64,000 nucleotides of DNA from contig NZ_LGEA01000105.1 of the NCBI RefSeq assembly GCF_001280065.1, positions 4,799 to 68,798 on the forward strand, given 5' to 3'. The position numbers and the translations under genes were made by a program. This document shows, piece after piece, positions 8,105 through 16,920 of the stretch. Below the pieces are notes generated by a model. That model was not told where the DNA came from. It searched no databases and was given only the letters and a program-made list of their open reading frames with translations. This stretch comes from Streptomyces sp. NRRL B-1140. GTDB lineage: Bacteria > Actinomycetota > Actinomycetes > Streptomycetales > Streptomycetaceae. Positions within the stretch are counted from its first letter, which is position 1; the number at the start of each line of letters is the position of its first letter.

Positions 8105-9499
8105 TCACGACCGCAGCGCCGCCTCCGCCGCCCGCCGGGCCAGCAGGGTCGTGGAGCGGCCGTCGAGGTAGGGCAGGACCACCGCCTGCCCGCCCCAGGT
8201 GCGCAGCGCGCTCGCCTCGGGCAGGTCCTGGACGGAGTAGTCGCCGCCCTTGACCCAGACATCCGGCCGCAGCCGGGCCAGTACCGCTTCGGGTGTGTCC
8301 TCCTCGAAGACCACGACGGCGTCGACGCTGCCGAGCGCGGCGAGGACGCGGGCCCGGTCCGCCGCCGGGTTGAGCGGGCGTCCCGGCCCTTTGCGGCGCG
8401 TGACGGACGCGTCGGAGTTCAGGCACACGATGAGGCAGTCGCCGATGCGCCGGGCACTCTCCAGCAGCCCGACGTGACCGGCGTGTACCAGGTCGAAGCA
8501 GCCGCCGGTGGCGACGACGGTGCCGCCGCGTGCCCTGACCCGCTCGGCGAGCCCGAACGCGTCGGTCGCGGGCTCGTCGCCGTCGCCGGGCGGGGGCTCG
8601 GTCCGCCACAGACCGGGGTTGCCCGCGCCTCCCGCGGCGACGAACGCGGCCGCCTCGGCGACGGCCCGCTGCAGCGCCTCCTCGGGAAGCAGCCCGTCGG
8701 CCAGCGCGGCCGCCGCCGTGGCGGCGAAGCAGTCGCCCGCGCCACAGGGGTCACCGGCGGCCCGGTAGGGCACCGGGACCAGCATCGGGGTGCCGGGGCC
8801 CGGCCGGGCCAGCAGCACCCCGCGCTCGCCGAGGGTGACGGCCACTCCCGCGGCACGCCAGCGCTGGGCGAGCCGGGCCGCCCGCTCCGCGTGGGCGCCG
8901 AGCGAGGTCCCTCCCGATCCGGGGTGCAGGGCCCGTGCCTCCGCCGCGTTGGGGGTGACCAGGCGTGCCCCGGGCACGGGCGGGTCGCCCGTGGGGTGCG
9001 GGTCCCACACCAGGGGCGTGCGGCGGGCGGCCTCTTCCAGCAGCGGCCGCAGGGCGCCCGCGGTGTGCCGGCCGTAGTCGGAGACCAGGACGGCGTGCGC
9101 TTCGGCCAGCGCCTGCCGGACCGCGTCGTCGGGTTCGCCGGGGGTGCCGCCGCCCCGGTCGATGCGGACGACCGGCCGGCCGCCGGCGATGACGCGGGTC
9201 TTGACCGGCAGGGTGCCGTCCAAGGGGATCTCCAGAATCCTGACCCGGCCGCGCAGCCCGCGTCGTACCGCCTCACTGGCCTCGTCCTCGCCCAGCGCGC
9301 TCACCAGCACCACGTCCCGGCCGCCACGGGCGGCGAGGGCGGCGGCAAGGCCGGCTCCGCCGGGGTGGCGACGGTCGCCGGTGACGTCGACGACGGGCGC
9401 GGGGGCGTCCGGGGCGAGCCGGGTGGAGACGCCTTCGATGTCCTCGTCGAGGAGAACGTCCCCGACGACGACGAGGGGGTTCGGCCCGGTCCCGGTCAT
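8105..9499 (-). CDS. hldE: Bifunctional heptose-7-phosphate kinase / heptose-1-phosphate adenylyltransferase
   Basis: The enzyme has two domains. Residues about 1-300 form a PfkB/ribokinase-type kinase with GGAGLAAALAARGG near the N-terminus and the anion-hole motif DPCGAGDCFA. Residues about 330-464 form a cytidylyltransferase-like domain with TGGCFDLVHAGHVGLLE and WVKGGDYSV. In Gram-negative bacteria HldE phosphorylates D-glycero-D-manno-heptose 7-phosphate at C1 and later adenylates the 1-phosphate to ADP-heptose. The ATG at 9499 overlaps the stop of gmhA (ATGA). The frame stays open far upstream as an artefact; the domain start fixes the true start. It is the last gene of the glycan operon. 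Confidence 0.93.
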   Translation of the reverse strand: MTGTGPNPLVVVGDVLLDEDIEGVSTRLAPDAPAPVVDVTGDRRHPGGAGLAAALAARGGRDVVLVSALGEDEASEAVRRGLRGRVRILEIPLDGTLPVKTRVIAGGRPVVRIDRGGGTPGEPDDAVRQALAEAHAVLVSDYGRHTAGALRPLLEEAARRTPLVWDPHPTGDPPVPGARLVTPNAAEARALHPGSGGTSLGAHAERAARLAQRWRAAGVAVTLGERGVLLARPGPGTPMLVPVPYRAAGDPCGAGDCFAATAAAALADGLLPEEALQRAVAEAAAFVAAGGAGNPGLWRTEPPPGDGDEPATDAFGLAERVRARGGTVVATGGCFDLVHAGHVGLLESARRIGDCLIVCLNSDASVTRRKGPGRPLNPAADRARVLAALGSVDAVVVFEEDTPEAVLARLRPDVWVKGGDYSVQDLPEASALRTWGGQAVVLPYLDGRSTTLLARRAAEAALRS

Positions 9500-10131
9500 G
9501 GCGTACCCCTGTGTGTCAGGACCGCGCGCCGCTCGGGGGGCGTGGACACGGCCGTGTCGAAACACTCGCAGAGCAGGTGGACGGCGACGAGGTGGGTCTC
9601 CTGGACGTTGGCGGTGGTCTCCGCGTCGACGCACAGGGCCTCGTGGGCGGCTTCCGCCAGGGGATTCGGGCCGCGCCCGGTGAGCGCCCAGACGCGCAGT
9701 CCGGCCTGCCGGGCGGTCACGGCGGCGGCGATGAGGTTGCCGCTGCGCCCCGAGGTGGACAGCAGCAGCAGGACGTCGCCGGGGCGGCCGTGGGCGGTGA
9801 CCTGACGGGCGTAGACGTGGTCGAAGCCGTAGTCGTTGCCGATCGCGGTCACGCTGGACGTCTCGGCGTGCAGGGCGAGCGCCGAGTAGGCGCGCCGTTC
9901 CCGGCGGTAGCGGCCGACCAGCTCGGCGGTGAGGTGCTGGGCCTGGGCGGCGCTGCCGCCGTTGCCCGCGGCGAGGAGCCGGCCGCCGCCGTCGAGGACG
10001 TCGGCGAGGCGGCCGCCCCAGTCCGCGATCCGGTCCAGGCCGTTCTCCCGGAATCGGCCCAGGGCCTCCTCCAGCGACCGGCAGTGCAGACGGGCGGCGT
10101 CGAGGCCGGGCCGTGCAGAAGATTCGCTCAT
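9496..10131 (-). CDS. gmhA: Phosphoheptose isomerase
   Basis: This is a SIS-fold isomerase that converts sedoheptulose 7-phosphate to D-glycero-D-manno-heptose 7-phosphate, the first step of ADP-heptose synthesis. Seen are GNGGSAAQAQHLTAEL, the phosphate-binding LLSTSGRSGN, and ETHLVAVHLLCECF containing the catalytic His region. The length of 211 residues is normal. I chose ATG 10131 (MSESSARPG); an alternative GTG at 10173 sits directly on a strong AAGGAGGT site and would add 14 residues, so the start is uncertain. It is coupled to hldE by ATGA and separated from the upstream glycosyltransferase by 75 bases. Confidence 0.9.
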   Translation of the reverse strand: MSESSARPGLDAARLHCRSLEEALGRFRENGLDRIADWGGRLADVLDGGGRLLAAGNGGSAAQAQHLTAELVGRYRRERRAYSALALHAETSSVTAIGNDYGFDHVYARQVTAHGRPGDVLLLLSTSGRSGNLIAAAVTARQAGLRVWALTGRGPNPLAEAAHEALCVDAETTANVQETHLVAVHLLCECFDTAVSTPPERRAVLTHRGTP

Positions 10132-10206
10132 GCGGATCGGGCGCACCGCCGTGCGGGGACGGCGGAGACCCACACCTCCTTCGGGCGGTGGGCGGGACCG
10201 GACGGC

Positions 10207-11484
10207 TCAGCCGGCGCCGGTGGCGGCGGGCTCGGTGTCGAGGACCTCGCAGTAGGCGGCCTCCGTCGCCGCGGCGACCTGGCCCCAGCCGTATCTGCTG
10301 AGCACCCGGCGGCGGCCGGCCGCCCCGCAGGCCGCGCGGGCCTGCGGATCGGCGAGCAGCCCGGCTACGGCCTCGGCCAGGGCCGCCGGGTCGTTCGGCG
10401 GCACCAGTCGTCCGGTGCCCGGGTCGGCGACGGTGTCGAGCTGCCCGCCGACCGCGCTGGCCACGACGGGCACGCCGCAGGCCATGGCCTCCAGCGGGAC
10501 GATGCCGAAGGGTTCGTAGTCGGCGGGGCAGACCACCACGTCCGCGGAGCGCAGCAGTGCAGGCACCTCCTCGCTGGGAAGGGCGCCGGTGAAGCGGACG
10601 CGGTCGGCGACACCGGCGTCCCGGGCGATGTCGCGCAGCCGCCGCACCTCCGGGTCGCCGTCGAGCCGTCCGGCGGGCGGCCCGCCGACGACGACCAGCT
10701 CGGTGCCGGGCAACCGGGTCAGGGCGGCGACGGTCACGGCGGCGCCCTTGCGCGGCACGAGGCGGCCCACCTGCAGGATCCGGTGCGGGTACGGGCCGCG
10801 CGGCGCGACCGGGCCCTTGGGCGTGAACCGGTCGGTGTCCACACCGCACGGCACGATGCCGATCCGGTGCGGGGGGATGCCCATGCGGGCCAGTTCGTGG
10901 ACCTCGTCGCGGCAGGTGGCGATGACGCGGTCGCAGTTCAGGCCGATCTCGATCTCGCCGGGGATCCGCTCCGGCGGGCTGGTGTCGGCGAGCCGCTGGT
11001 GCCGTCGCTTCACCGTGCCGAGGGCGTGGTACGTGTGCAGCAGGGGAAGGCCGTGCTCGCGGGTGGCGCGCAGCGCGGCCAGGCCCGACATCCAGTAGTG
11101 GGAGTGCACGAGGTCGGGCGCCCGGGTGCGCCAGCCGCGGGCGAGATGGCGGCCGAACTCGTCCATGTACGGCAGCAGCTCGTCCTTGGGGAGCGGCTCG
11201 GGCGGCCCGGCGGGTATGTGGTGCACCTCGACGCCGTCGCGCAGTTCCACCCGCCAGGGCAGGTCGGGCGCGTCGCGGCGGGTGTGGACGGTCACGCGGT
11301 GGCCGCGGTCGGCGAGGGCCCCCGCGAGGCAGGCGACGTGGACGTTCTGCCCTCCGGCGTCGGCCCCGCCGAGTGCGGCGAGGGGGCTCGCGTGCTCGGA
11401 GACGAGGGCGATCGCGAGGACGCCGGGGTCGAGCGGGCCGCGGCCGAGCGGTCCGGACGGGAAGGGGCTGAGGGACGGGGTCAT
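10207..11484 (-). CDS. Family 4 glycosyltransferase, 425 aa
   Basis: This is a GT-B retaining glycosyltransferase related to MshA and sucrose-phosphate-synthase-type enzymes. The N-terminal domain has GGADAGGQNVHVACLAGAL, the sugar-acceptor/nucleotide loop of this group, and HSHYWMSG. The C-terminal domain has VGRLVPRKG and the donor-binding E-x7-E motif in DYEPFGIVPLEAMACGVPVV. The ATG at 11484 follows GGAGGTG and overlaps the upstream stop. It most likely adds a hexose or heptose to the operon's product; the sugar cannot be read from the sequence. Confidence 0.9.
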   Translation of the reverse strand: MTPSLSPFPSGPLGRGPLDPGVLAIALVSEHASPLAALGGADAGGQNVHVACLAGALADRGHRVTVHTRRDAPDLPWRVELRDGVEVHHIPAGPPEPLPKDELLPYMDEFGRHLARGWRTRAPDLVHSHYWMSGLAALRATREHGLPLLHTYHALGTVKRRHQRLADTSPPERIPGEIEIGLNCDRVIATCRDEVHELARMGIPPHRIGIVPCGVDTDRFTPKGPVAPRGPYPHRILQVGRLVPRKGAAVTVAALTRLPGTELVVVGGPPAGRLDGDPEVRRLRDIARDAGVADRVRFTGALPSEEVPALLRSADVVVCPADYEPFGIVPLEAMACGVPVVASAVGGQLDTVADPGTGRLVPPNDPAALAEAVAGLLADPQARAACGAAGRRRVLSRYGWGQVAAATEAAYCEVLDTEPAATGAG

Positions 11485-12446
11485 GAGCACACCTCCGTGA
11501 TCAGGCGCTCCCAGTCGGTCAGGAAGCGTTTGAGCCCGTAGCGTTCGAGGGCCGCCTGGCGGGCGCGGGCTCCGTCCGCGGTCGCGGCCTCGGGTTCGTG
11601 GAGGTAGCGGCGGGCCGCGCGGGCCAGGACGTCGGGGCGGGTGGTCAGCGTGCCGGCGCCGGGCGGGACCGCCTCGACCGCCTCGGTGGTGGCGAGCGCC
11701 AGCACGGGCATGCCGAGGTGCATCGCCTCCAGCAGGGACAGACCGAGGGAGGTCCAGCGCACGGGGTGCAGGTACATGCGGCGCTCGGCCAGTGCCGTGT
11801 GCAGCTCGCTCTGGGGCAGGTCGGCGGTGTGGCAGCGGTCCGGCGGCAGGCCGAGGTGTCGGGCCAGGCCTTCGGTGCCCATCCCGAACACGTCGAGCGG
11901 GACGGCCTCGGCGAGGGCGGGGAGCAGGTCGGTGCCGGTGTACCGGGCGCGCCGCACCGGTTCGTTGACGACGACGGCGGCGCGGGCGAGCCGGCCGCTG
12001 TAGCGGTGGCCCGGGTCGACGATGCCGTGCTCGATCACCTCGGTGCGGGTGCTGCCGGACTCCCAGAACAGCCGGTTGAAGTGGGTGACGTGCACAAGGG
12101 TCAGGTCGGCGCGGTCGGCGCACGGGTGCCGGGTGTCGGGCACGCCGCCGTCGGGCGCGTTGTGCTCGAGGTACACCGCGGGCACGTCCCGCCCGGGGCG
12201 GCGCCCCCCGAGCCAGCGTTCGGCCAGCACCGCCTCGTGCGGCCGCTGGAGGAGGACCAGGTCGACGGGTGTGCCGCCGAGTTCCGCGGGGGTGACCTCG
12301 CGGACCGAGACGGGCCAGGTGAAGGTTCTGGCCCGCCCGAGGCCGTCGGGGCCGCGGTCGGGGGTGACGGGGACGAGGTAGGTGTGCGGGCCCTGGACGA
12401 ACGCGGTCGTCCAGGAACCGTGCACGTGCCACAGCAGGATGTTCAT
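11481..12446 (-). CDS. Glycosyltransferase (GT-B fold), 321 aa
   Basis: The protein starts MNILLWHVHGSWTTAFVQG and has the C-terminal half of a GT-B enzyme, with MYLHPVRWTSLGLSLLEAMHLG followed by PVLAL, the typical donor-binding region. It is shorter than most family 4 enzymes and the N-terminal half carries HVTHFNRLFW. ATGA overlaps occur at both ends, so it is translated with its neighbours. The specific sugar is unknown. Assignment to the glycosyltransferase fold is confident; family number and substrate are not. Confidence 0.82.
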   Translation of the reverse strand: MNILLWHVHGSWTTAFVQGPHTYLVPVTPDRGPDGLGRARTFTWPVSVREVTPAELGGTPVDLVLLQRPHEAVLAERWLGGRRPGRDVPAVYLEHNAPDGGVPDTRHPCADRADLTLVHVTHFNRLFWESGSTRTEVIEHGIVDPGHRYSGRLARAAVVVNEPVRRARYTGTDLLPALAEAVPLDVFGMGTEGLARHLGLPPDRCHTADLPQSELHTALAERRMYLHPVRWTSLGLSLLEAMHLGMPVLALATTEAVEAVPPGAGTLTTRPDVLARAARRYLHEPEAATADGARARQAALERYGLKRFLTDWERLITEVCS

Positions 12447-13504
12447 ACGGCCGCTCCTCGCTCGGTCGGTTCTCCCCGGCCGGCCGGGTGGCCCGTGAGG
12501 GCCGCCACGGCGGCGAGCACCTCGTCGTCGCCGATGCCGTCGAGGCAGGGGTGTCCCGGCACCGGGCAGTGCCGGGCCCTGGTCTGCGCGCAGGCCGCGT
12601 GCCCGTCGCCGAGCAGGACGTGCGGTACTCCGTAGGGGGCCCACCGTTCGGCCGGCACGACCGGTGCGAAGAGGCTGACGACGGGTGTGCCCACGGCGGC
12701 GGCGAGATGCGCCGGGCCGGTGTTGCCGGCCACCACGGCCCGGGCTCCGGCCAGGACCCCGGCCAGGTGGGGCAGGTCGGTGGCGCCGCCGAGGTCCAGG
12801 GCGTGCCGCCCGGCGACCCGTGCGGTCAGTTCCCGCTCGGCGCGCCCGCCCGTGACGACCACCCGGTGCCCCGCGGCGGACAGGGCGGCCACGGCCCGTG
12901 CGGCCCGGCCCGGAGTCCAGGCCCGGGCGGGCACGGCCGCGCCGGGGTGGAGCACGACGTACGGCTCGGGGCCGGTGAGGTGGGCGGCGCTCGGCGGCGG
13001 CAGGACACGCAGCCGGCCGTCGTCGCCGGGCGGGAGCGCGAAACCCTCGGCGCGGGCCAGGTCGAGGGCGGCCAGGGCCTCGTGCCGCTGCGGCCGCCTG
13101 CGGTGCCGCCGGTCGAGGAGTGCACCCGGGTAGTCCTCGCAGTCGGCCGCGGTCCGTCCGATCCCGGCCAGTTTCAGTAGCAGGGCGGCCGGCAGTGGGC
13201 TCTGGTGGTACGACACCAGCACGAGCGCCCGGTCGAAGCGGCCCGCCGTGAGCGTCTCCATCAGCCGCCGGGTGTCCGCACGCGTCACCGGCGGCGGCTC
13301 CAGCCCGACCCAGGGGGCGTCGAAGGTCAGCACGTCGTCGACGCCGGGCAGCATCCGCCCGGCCGCCGCGCCCTGTGGTCCGCAGAGCAGCGCGGTGTAC
13401 GAGGACCCGGCGGCGACCGCCCGTACGGCGGGCCCGGCGAGGAGTACGTCTCCGGCGCTGTCGAGACGGACCACGAGGGTGCGGGGAAGGCGGGAGAGGG
13501 TCAT
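12443..13504 (-). CDS. Glycosyltransferase family 9 (ADP-heptose heptosyltransferase type)
   Basis: The protein starts with LPRTLVVRLDSAGDVLLAGPAVR, the GT9 signature in which an Asp near the N-terminus is catalytic. The C-terminal domain holds VVLHPGAAVPARAW and AGNTGPAHLAAAVGTPVVSL, the ADP-heptose-binding motif of WaaC/WaaF enzymes. Its presence beside gmhA, gmhB and hldE supports ADP-heptose as the donor. Length is 353 residues, normal for the family. The ATG at 13504 overlaps the upstream gmhB stop. In Gram-positives the acceptor is not lipid A; here it is probably a cell-surface or secreted glycan, or a small molecule. Confidence 0.9.
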   Translation of the reverse strand: MTLSRLPRTLVVRLDSAGDVLLAGPAVRAVAAGSSYTALLCGPQGAAAGRMLPGVDDVLTFDAPWVGLEPPPVTRADTRRLMETLTAGRFDRALVLVSYHQSPLPAALLLKLAGIGRTAADCEDYPGALLDRRHRRRPQRHEALAALDLARAEGFALPPGDDGRLRVLPPPSAAHLTGPEPYVVLHPGAAVPARAWTPGRAARAVAALSAAGHRVVVTGGRAERELTARVAGRHALDLGGATDLPHLAGVLAGARAVVAGNTGPAHLAAAVGTPVVSLFAPVVPAERWAPYGVPHVLLGDGHAACAQTRARHCPVPGHPCLDGIGDDEVLAAVAALTGHPAGRGEPTERGAAV

Positions 13505-14109
13505 CGCGGCTCCCGGGCCGGGAGCCGCGAGCCGAGGACGAGACGTACGGCCGCCGGCAGGTCCGGTGCCGTGAGGCCGGCCGTCGCGGTCTCGCCCGCC
13601 CGCGTGACGGCCGTGGGGACCAGGACCCCCCGGGCACCGGCCGCCCGGGCCGCCTCCATGTCTGCTCCGATGTCGCCGATGACGGCGGTGTGTTCCGGTG
13701 GGACGGCGAGCCGCCGGCACGCGGCCAGGATCAGCCCGGGTGCCGGTTTGCGGCAGCCGCAGCCCTCCCCCGGCCCGTGCGGGCACACGGCCCACACGGC
13801 GAACGGCCCCAGCAGCTCCTCCACCCGCAGCCGTACGTTCTGCACGTCGCGGCGGGTCAGCAGGCCCCGGGCCACGCCCGACTGGTTGGTCACGACACCG
13901 ACGGGCACCCCGGCGGCGCGCAGGGCGTCCACGGCCTCGCGGGCGCCCGGCATGAGCGTGACCCGCGACGGGTCCCCGTTGTAGGGCACGTCGGCGACGA
14001 GGGTGCCGTCGCGGTCGAAGAGCACGGCAGCGGGCCGGGAGCCGCCCGGGACGTGCGGGTGCCGGCGCACGTGCCCGGGGAGCAGCCAGGGGGCGAGAGG
14101 CGGCGTCAT
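13501..14109 (-). CDS. gmhB: D-glycero-D-manno-heptose 1,7-bisphosphate 7-phosphatase
   Basis: This is a HAD-superfamily phosphatase that removes the 7-phosphate between the two HldE reactions. Motif I is VLFDRDGTLV, motif II is VVTNQSGVARG, the zinc-binding loop CPHGPGEGCGCRKPAPG distinguishes GmhB-type enzymes, and motif IV is IGDIGADMEAA. Length is about 200 residues, as expected. It overlaps the neighbours on both sides. With gmhA and hldE it completes ADP-D-glycero-D-manno-heptose synthesis within the operon. Confidence 0.92.
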   Translation of the reverse strand: MTPPLAPWLLPGHVRRHPHVPGGSRPAAVLFDRDGTLVADVPYNGDPSRVTLMPGAREAVDALRAAGVPVGVVTNQSGVARGLLTRRDVQNVRLRVEELLGPFAVWAVCPHGPGEGCGCRKPAPGLILAACRRLAVPPEHTAVIGDIGADMEAARAAGARGVLVPTAVTRAGETATAGLTAPDLPAAVRLVLGSRLPAREPR

Positions 14110-15179
14110 GACCGCAGCCGTTCCCGGGCGGCCGGGCGGGATGCGGGCGCCGGCTCACCGCTCCCGAACGGGGTGTACGGCAGGGCCTTGCGGTGCACGA
14201 GCCGCCCGCGCAGCCAGTGCCAGGTCGCGGCGGGGGGGATCAGGGCACTGGTCACCGCCATGGTGAGCACCTCGTCGCGGGTGCCCGGCCCGGGCAGCAT
14301 GCGGGCGAGGGCGAACTCGGTGGTGCCGGCCAGCCAGGCTGCGGCGCAGGCCGCGGCGGCCCGGCGCCGTCCGAGCAGGGAGCAGCCGAGCGCCGCCACG
14401 CCCGCTCCGGTCACCGCCAGGTGCAGCGGCAGGCGCCCTCGGGGTGCTTCCGCCCGGCGCCACCAGTGGCGGCCGTGCAGCCGGGTCATCAGCACGTCGT
14501 CGGCGTTGCCTGCCTGGAGCCGGACGGAGGTCCAGCGCCCGGTCGGCCGTACGGGGTGGGTGGTGGTGCGCCGGCCGACGGTGAGCGTCCAGCCGGCGTC
14601 GAGCATGCGCAGGGCAAGATCGGCGTCCTCCCGGAAGGCCCGCCGGAAGCGCTCGTCGAATCCGCCCACGGCCGTCAGCGCGGCCCGGCGGTAGGCCAGG
14701 TCGGCGGTGATCCAGCGGGCGCCGGCGAGTCCGGCCGTGTTGCGTTCCCAGTCGGTGGGGCGCCGGCCTGCGGGCAGGGGCACCTCGATCCGGGCGGTGA
14801 TCCCGGCGGTGCGCTCGGTCGCCGCTGCCAGGTCCAGGGTCAGGTCGTCGCCCCAGGTGGGCCCGGGGAGGACGTCGTCGTCGAGGAAGACGATCCAGGG
14901 CACGTCACCGGCGGCGCGCCAGCCGAGGTTGCGTGCGGCGGCGGGTCCGCGCGCGCCGCCGGGCACGACGACGGTGCGGGCGCGCAGGGAGGGCGGGATG
15001 TCCGCGGTGAGGAGGGTGCGGGCCGCGTCGGGCCGGTCGTCGACGAGGACCACCCGGACGGGACCCGGCCCGGTCGCCTCGGCGAGGGCGTGCAGGCAGG
15101 GGCCCAGGCTGGGCCGGCCGAGGGTCGGGATGACGACGGCGTACGCGGCGGCGGACGTGCGGGCCTCGGGTCGGCTCAT
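14106..15179 (-). CDS. Family 2 glycosyltransferase, 357 aa
   Basis: This is an inverting GT-A glycosyltransferase. Motifs in order are YAVVIPTLGRPSL, VVLVDDRPD, the metal-binding FLDDDVLPGP and GGFDERFRRAFREDADLALR, the acceptor/catalytic region of family 2. The last 100 residues include hydrophobic stretches (LAVTGAGVAALGCSLLG, AAACAAAWLAGTTEFALA) that may associate with the membrane. The ATG at 15179 overlaps the carbamoyltransferase stop. Sugar specificity cannot be told. Confidence 0.9.
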   Translation of the reverse strand: MSRPEARTSAAAYAVVIPTLGRPSLGPCLHALAEATGPGPVRVVLVDDRPDAARTLLTADIPPSLRARTVVVPGGARGPAAARNLGWRAAGDVPWIVFLDDDVLPGPTWGDDLTLDLAAATERTAGITARIEVPLPAGRRPTDWERNTAGLAGARWITADLAYRRAALTAVGGFDERFRRAFREDADLALRMLDAGWTLTVGRRTTTHPVRPTGRWTSVRLQAGNADDVLMTRLHGRHWWRRAEAPRGRLPLHLAVTGAGVAALGCSLLGRRRAAAACAAAWLAGTTEFALARMLPGPGTRDEVLTMAVTSALIPPAATWHWLRGRLVHRKALPYTPFGSGEPAPASRPAARERLRS

Positions 15180-16852
15180 CGGGGGCCTCCGGCGTCGCCG
15201 CTGCGGGAGTCGGTTCGGAAGAGGTCGCCGCGCCGGATCGCGTAGGGGCCGATGGCCAGCAGGTCGACGGGCGAGGAGCCGAAGCACTCCAGGGCGTCGC
15301 GCGGGTCGTCGACCATGGGCCGTCCGGCCGTGTTGAGGCTGGTGTTGACGACCACGGGCAGCCCGGTCAGCCGCTCGAACGCGGCGAGCATGCGCGCGAC
15401 CAGGGGTTCGCCGTCCGGGTCGACGGTCTGGATGCGGGCGGTGCCGTCGACGTGCACGACCGCGGGGATGCGGTCCCGCCACGCGGGGGCCACGTCGTGC
15501 ACGAACAGCATGTACGGGCTGGGCAGCGGGCCGTCGAAGAGGCCGGCCGCGCGGTCGGCGAGGACCATGGGGGCGACGGGCCGGAACTGTTCGCGGCCCT
15601 TGACGTCGTTGAGGCGCTCCAGGTTGCCCGCGTGCCCGGGGTGCGCCAGCAGGGAGCGGTGGCCGAGGGCCCGGGGGCCGTACTCGGAGCGGCCCTGGAA
15701 CCAGGCGACGATCCCGTTGTCCGCCAGGGCGCGGGCCACGGTAGCGGCGATGTCCGGGGGCCGCTCGAAGGGTACTGCCGCGGTCTTCAGCCAGGCTCCC
15801 AGCTCGGCGTCGGACCACTCCCGTCCGAGGTCGGCACCGGTCATGGGCTCAGGTGTGTCGCCCTCGACGGCGGACAGCAGCAGGGCTCCGCCCAGGGCGG
15901 TGCCGGCGTCTCCCGCCGCGGGCTGCACCCAGACCCGGGCGAAGGGGCCCTCGCGGGCGATACGGGAGTTGGCGACGCAGTTGAGGGCGACGCCGCCGGC
16001 GAGGGTGAGCACCCGGTCGCGGGTCCGGCCGTGCAGCCAGCGCACCAGGTCGAGCAGGGTCTCCTCCAGTACGGCCTGGGCACTGGCGGCGACGTCGGCG
16101 TGGTCCTGTGTCCACGGCTCGTCGGGACCGCGGGGTGCGCACAGCTCGGGCCAGGGCACGCCGGTGGCGTGGAAGCCGCCGTCGCCGGTGGGGTGCACGT
16201 GGCGGCGCAGCTCGGTGAGCATGCGGGGCCTGCCGTGGGAGGCGAGGGCCATGACCTTGAACTCGTCGGAGGAGCGCAGGAAGCCGAGGTGCTCGGTGAG
16301 TTCCTCGTAGACCAGGCCGAGGGAGTGCGGCAGGTCCTGGGCGTGCAGTTGTTCAAGGCGGTCGCCCACGCGGCGCGCGGCCAGGTGGGAGGCGCGTTCG
16401 CCACGGCCGTCGAGGACGAGGACGGAGGAGTTGCCGGCGTCCGGTGCGGCGAAGGCGCTGGAGGCGGCGTGGGCCATGTGGTGCGGCACGAAGCGGACGA
16501 CGGCGGGGTCGAGACCGGGCAGGGCTGTGCTCAGGAAACCGGGAGCCTCGCGCGCGTAGGTCAGCCGCAGGTGGTCCCAGGGGTCGTCCAGGCCCATGTC
16601 CACGGCCGGCCGGGCGAGTGCCGGATCGAAGGAGTAGGTGACGGCGTCGAGGTCCTGCGGGCGCAGTCCGGCCCGTTTAAGGCACCAGGCCGCGGCCCGC
16701 TCGGGCAGTTCCCAGGCGGAGAAGGGCAGGGGTCTCTTGCCGTGTTTGCGCCGGGAGAACCGCTCCTCCTCCGCGGCGGCGACGGTCCGTCCGTCGATCA
16801 CCAGGGCGGCGGCGGGGTCGTGGAAGAGGGCGTTGATTCCGAGGATGCGCAT
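15176..16852 (-). CDS. O-carbamoyltransferase (NodU/CmcH/TobZ family), 558 aa
   Basis: The enzyme transfers a carbamoyl group from carbamoyl phosphate, through carbamoyl-adenylate, to a hydroxyl of a sugar or antibiotic. The N-terminal Kae1-like domain begins MRILGINALFHDPAAALV and has the metal site FVPHHMAHAASSAF; LTLAGGVALNCVANSR and GDAGTALGGALL follow. The C-terminal YrdC-like domain starts near EYGPRALGHRSLLAHPG and includes VVNTSLNTAGRPMVDDP. Length fits the family. It is second in the operon, 68 bases after the sugar-decarboxylase gene, so a sugar of the glycan is the probable acceptor. Confidence 0.92.
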   Translation of the reverse strand: MRILGINALFHDPAAALVIDGRTVAAAEEERFSRRKHGKRPLPFSAWELPERAAAWCLKRAGLRPQDLDAVTYSFDPALARPAVDMGLDDPWDHLRLTYAREAPGFLSTALPGLDPAVVRFVPHHMAHAASSAFAAPDAGNSSVLVLDGRGERASHLAARRVGDRLEQLHAQDLPHSLGLVYEELTEHLGFLRSSDEFKVMALASHGRPRMLTELRRHVHPTGDGGFHATGVPWPELCAPRGPDEPWTQDHADVAASAQAVLEETLLDLVRWLHGRTRDRVLTLAGGVALNCVANSRIAREGPFARVWVQPAAGDAGTALGGALLLSAVEGDTPEPMTGADLGREWSDAELGAWLKTAAVPFERPPDIAATVARALADNGIVAWFQGRSEYGPRALGHRSLLAHPGHAGNLERLNDVKGREQFRPVAPMVLADRAAGLFDGPLPSPYMLFVHDVAPAWRDRIPAVVHVDGTARIQTVDPDGEPLVARMLAAFERLTGLPVVVNTSLNTAGRPMVDDPRDALECFGSSPVDLLAIGPYAIRRGDLFRTDSRSGDAGGPR

Positions 16853-16920
16853 GGGGAGGCGGGCCTTTCGGCGGTCGGTAGACACCTGGGACGCGGCTGG
16901 TGCGGGGTGCCCGGGCGGGT

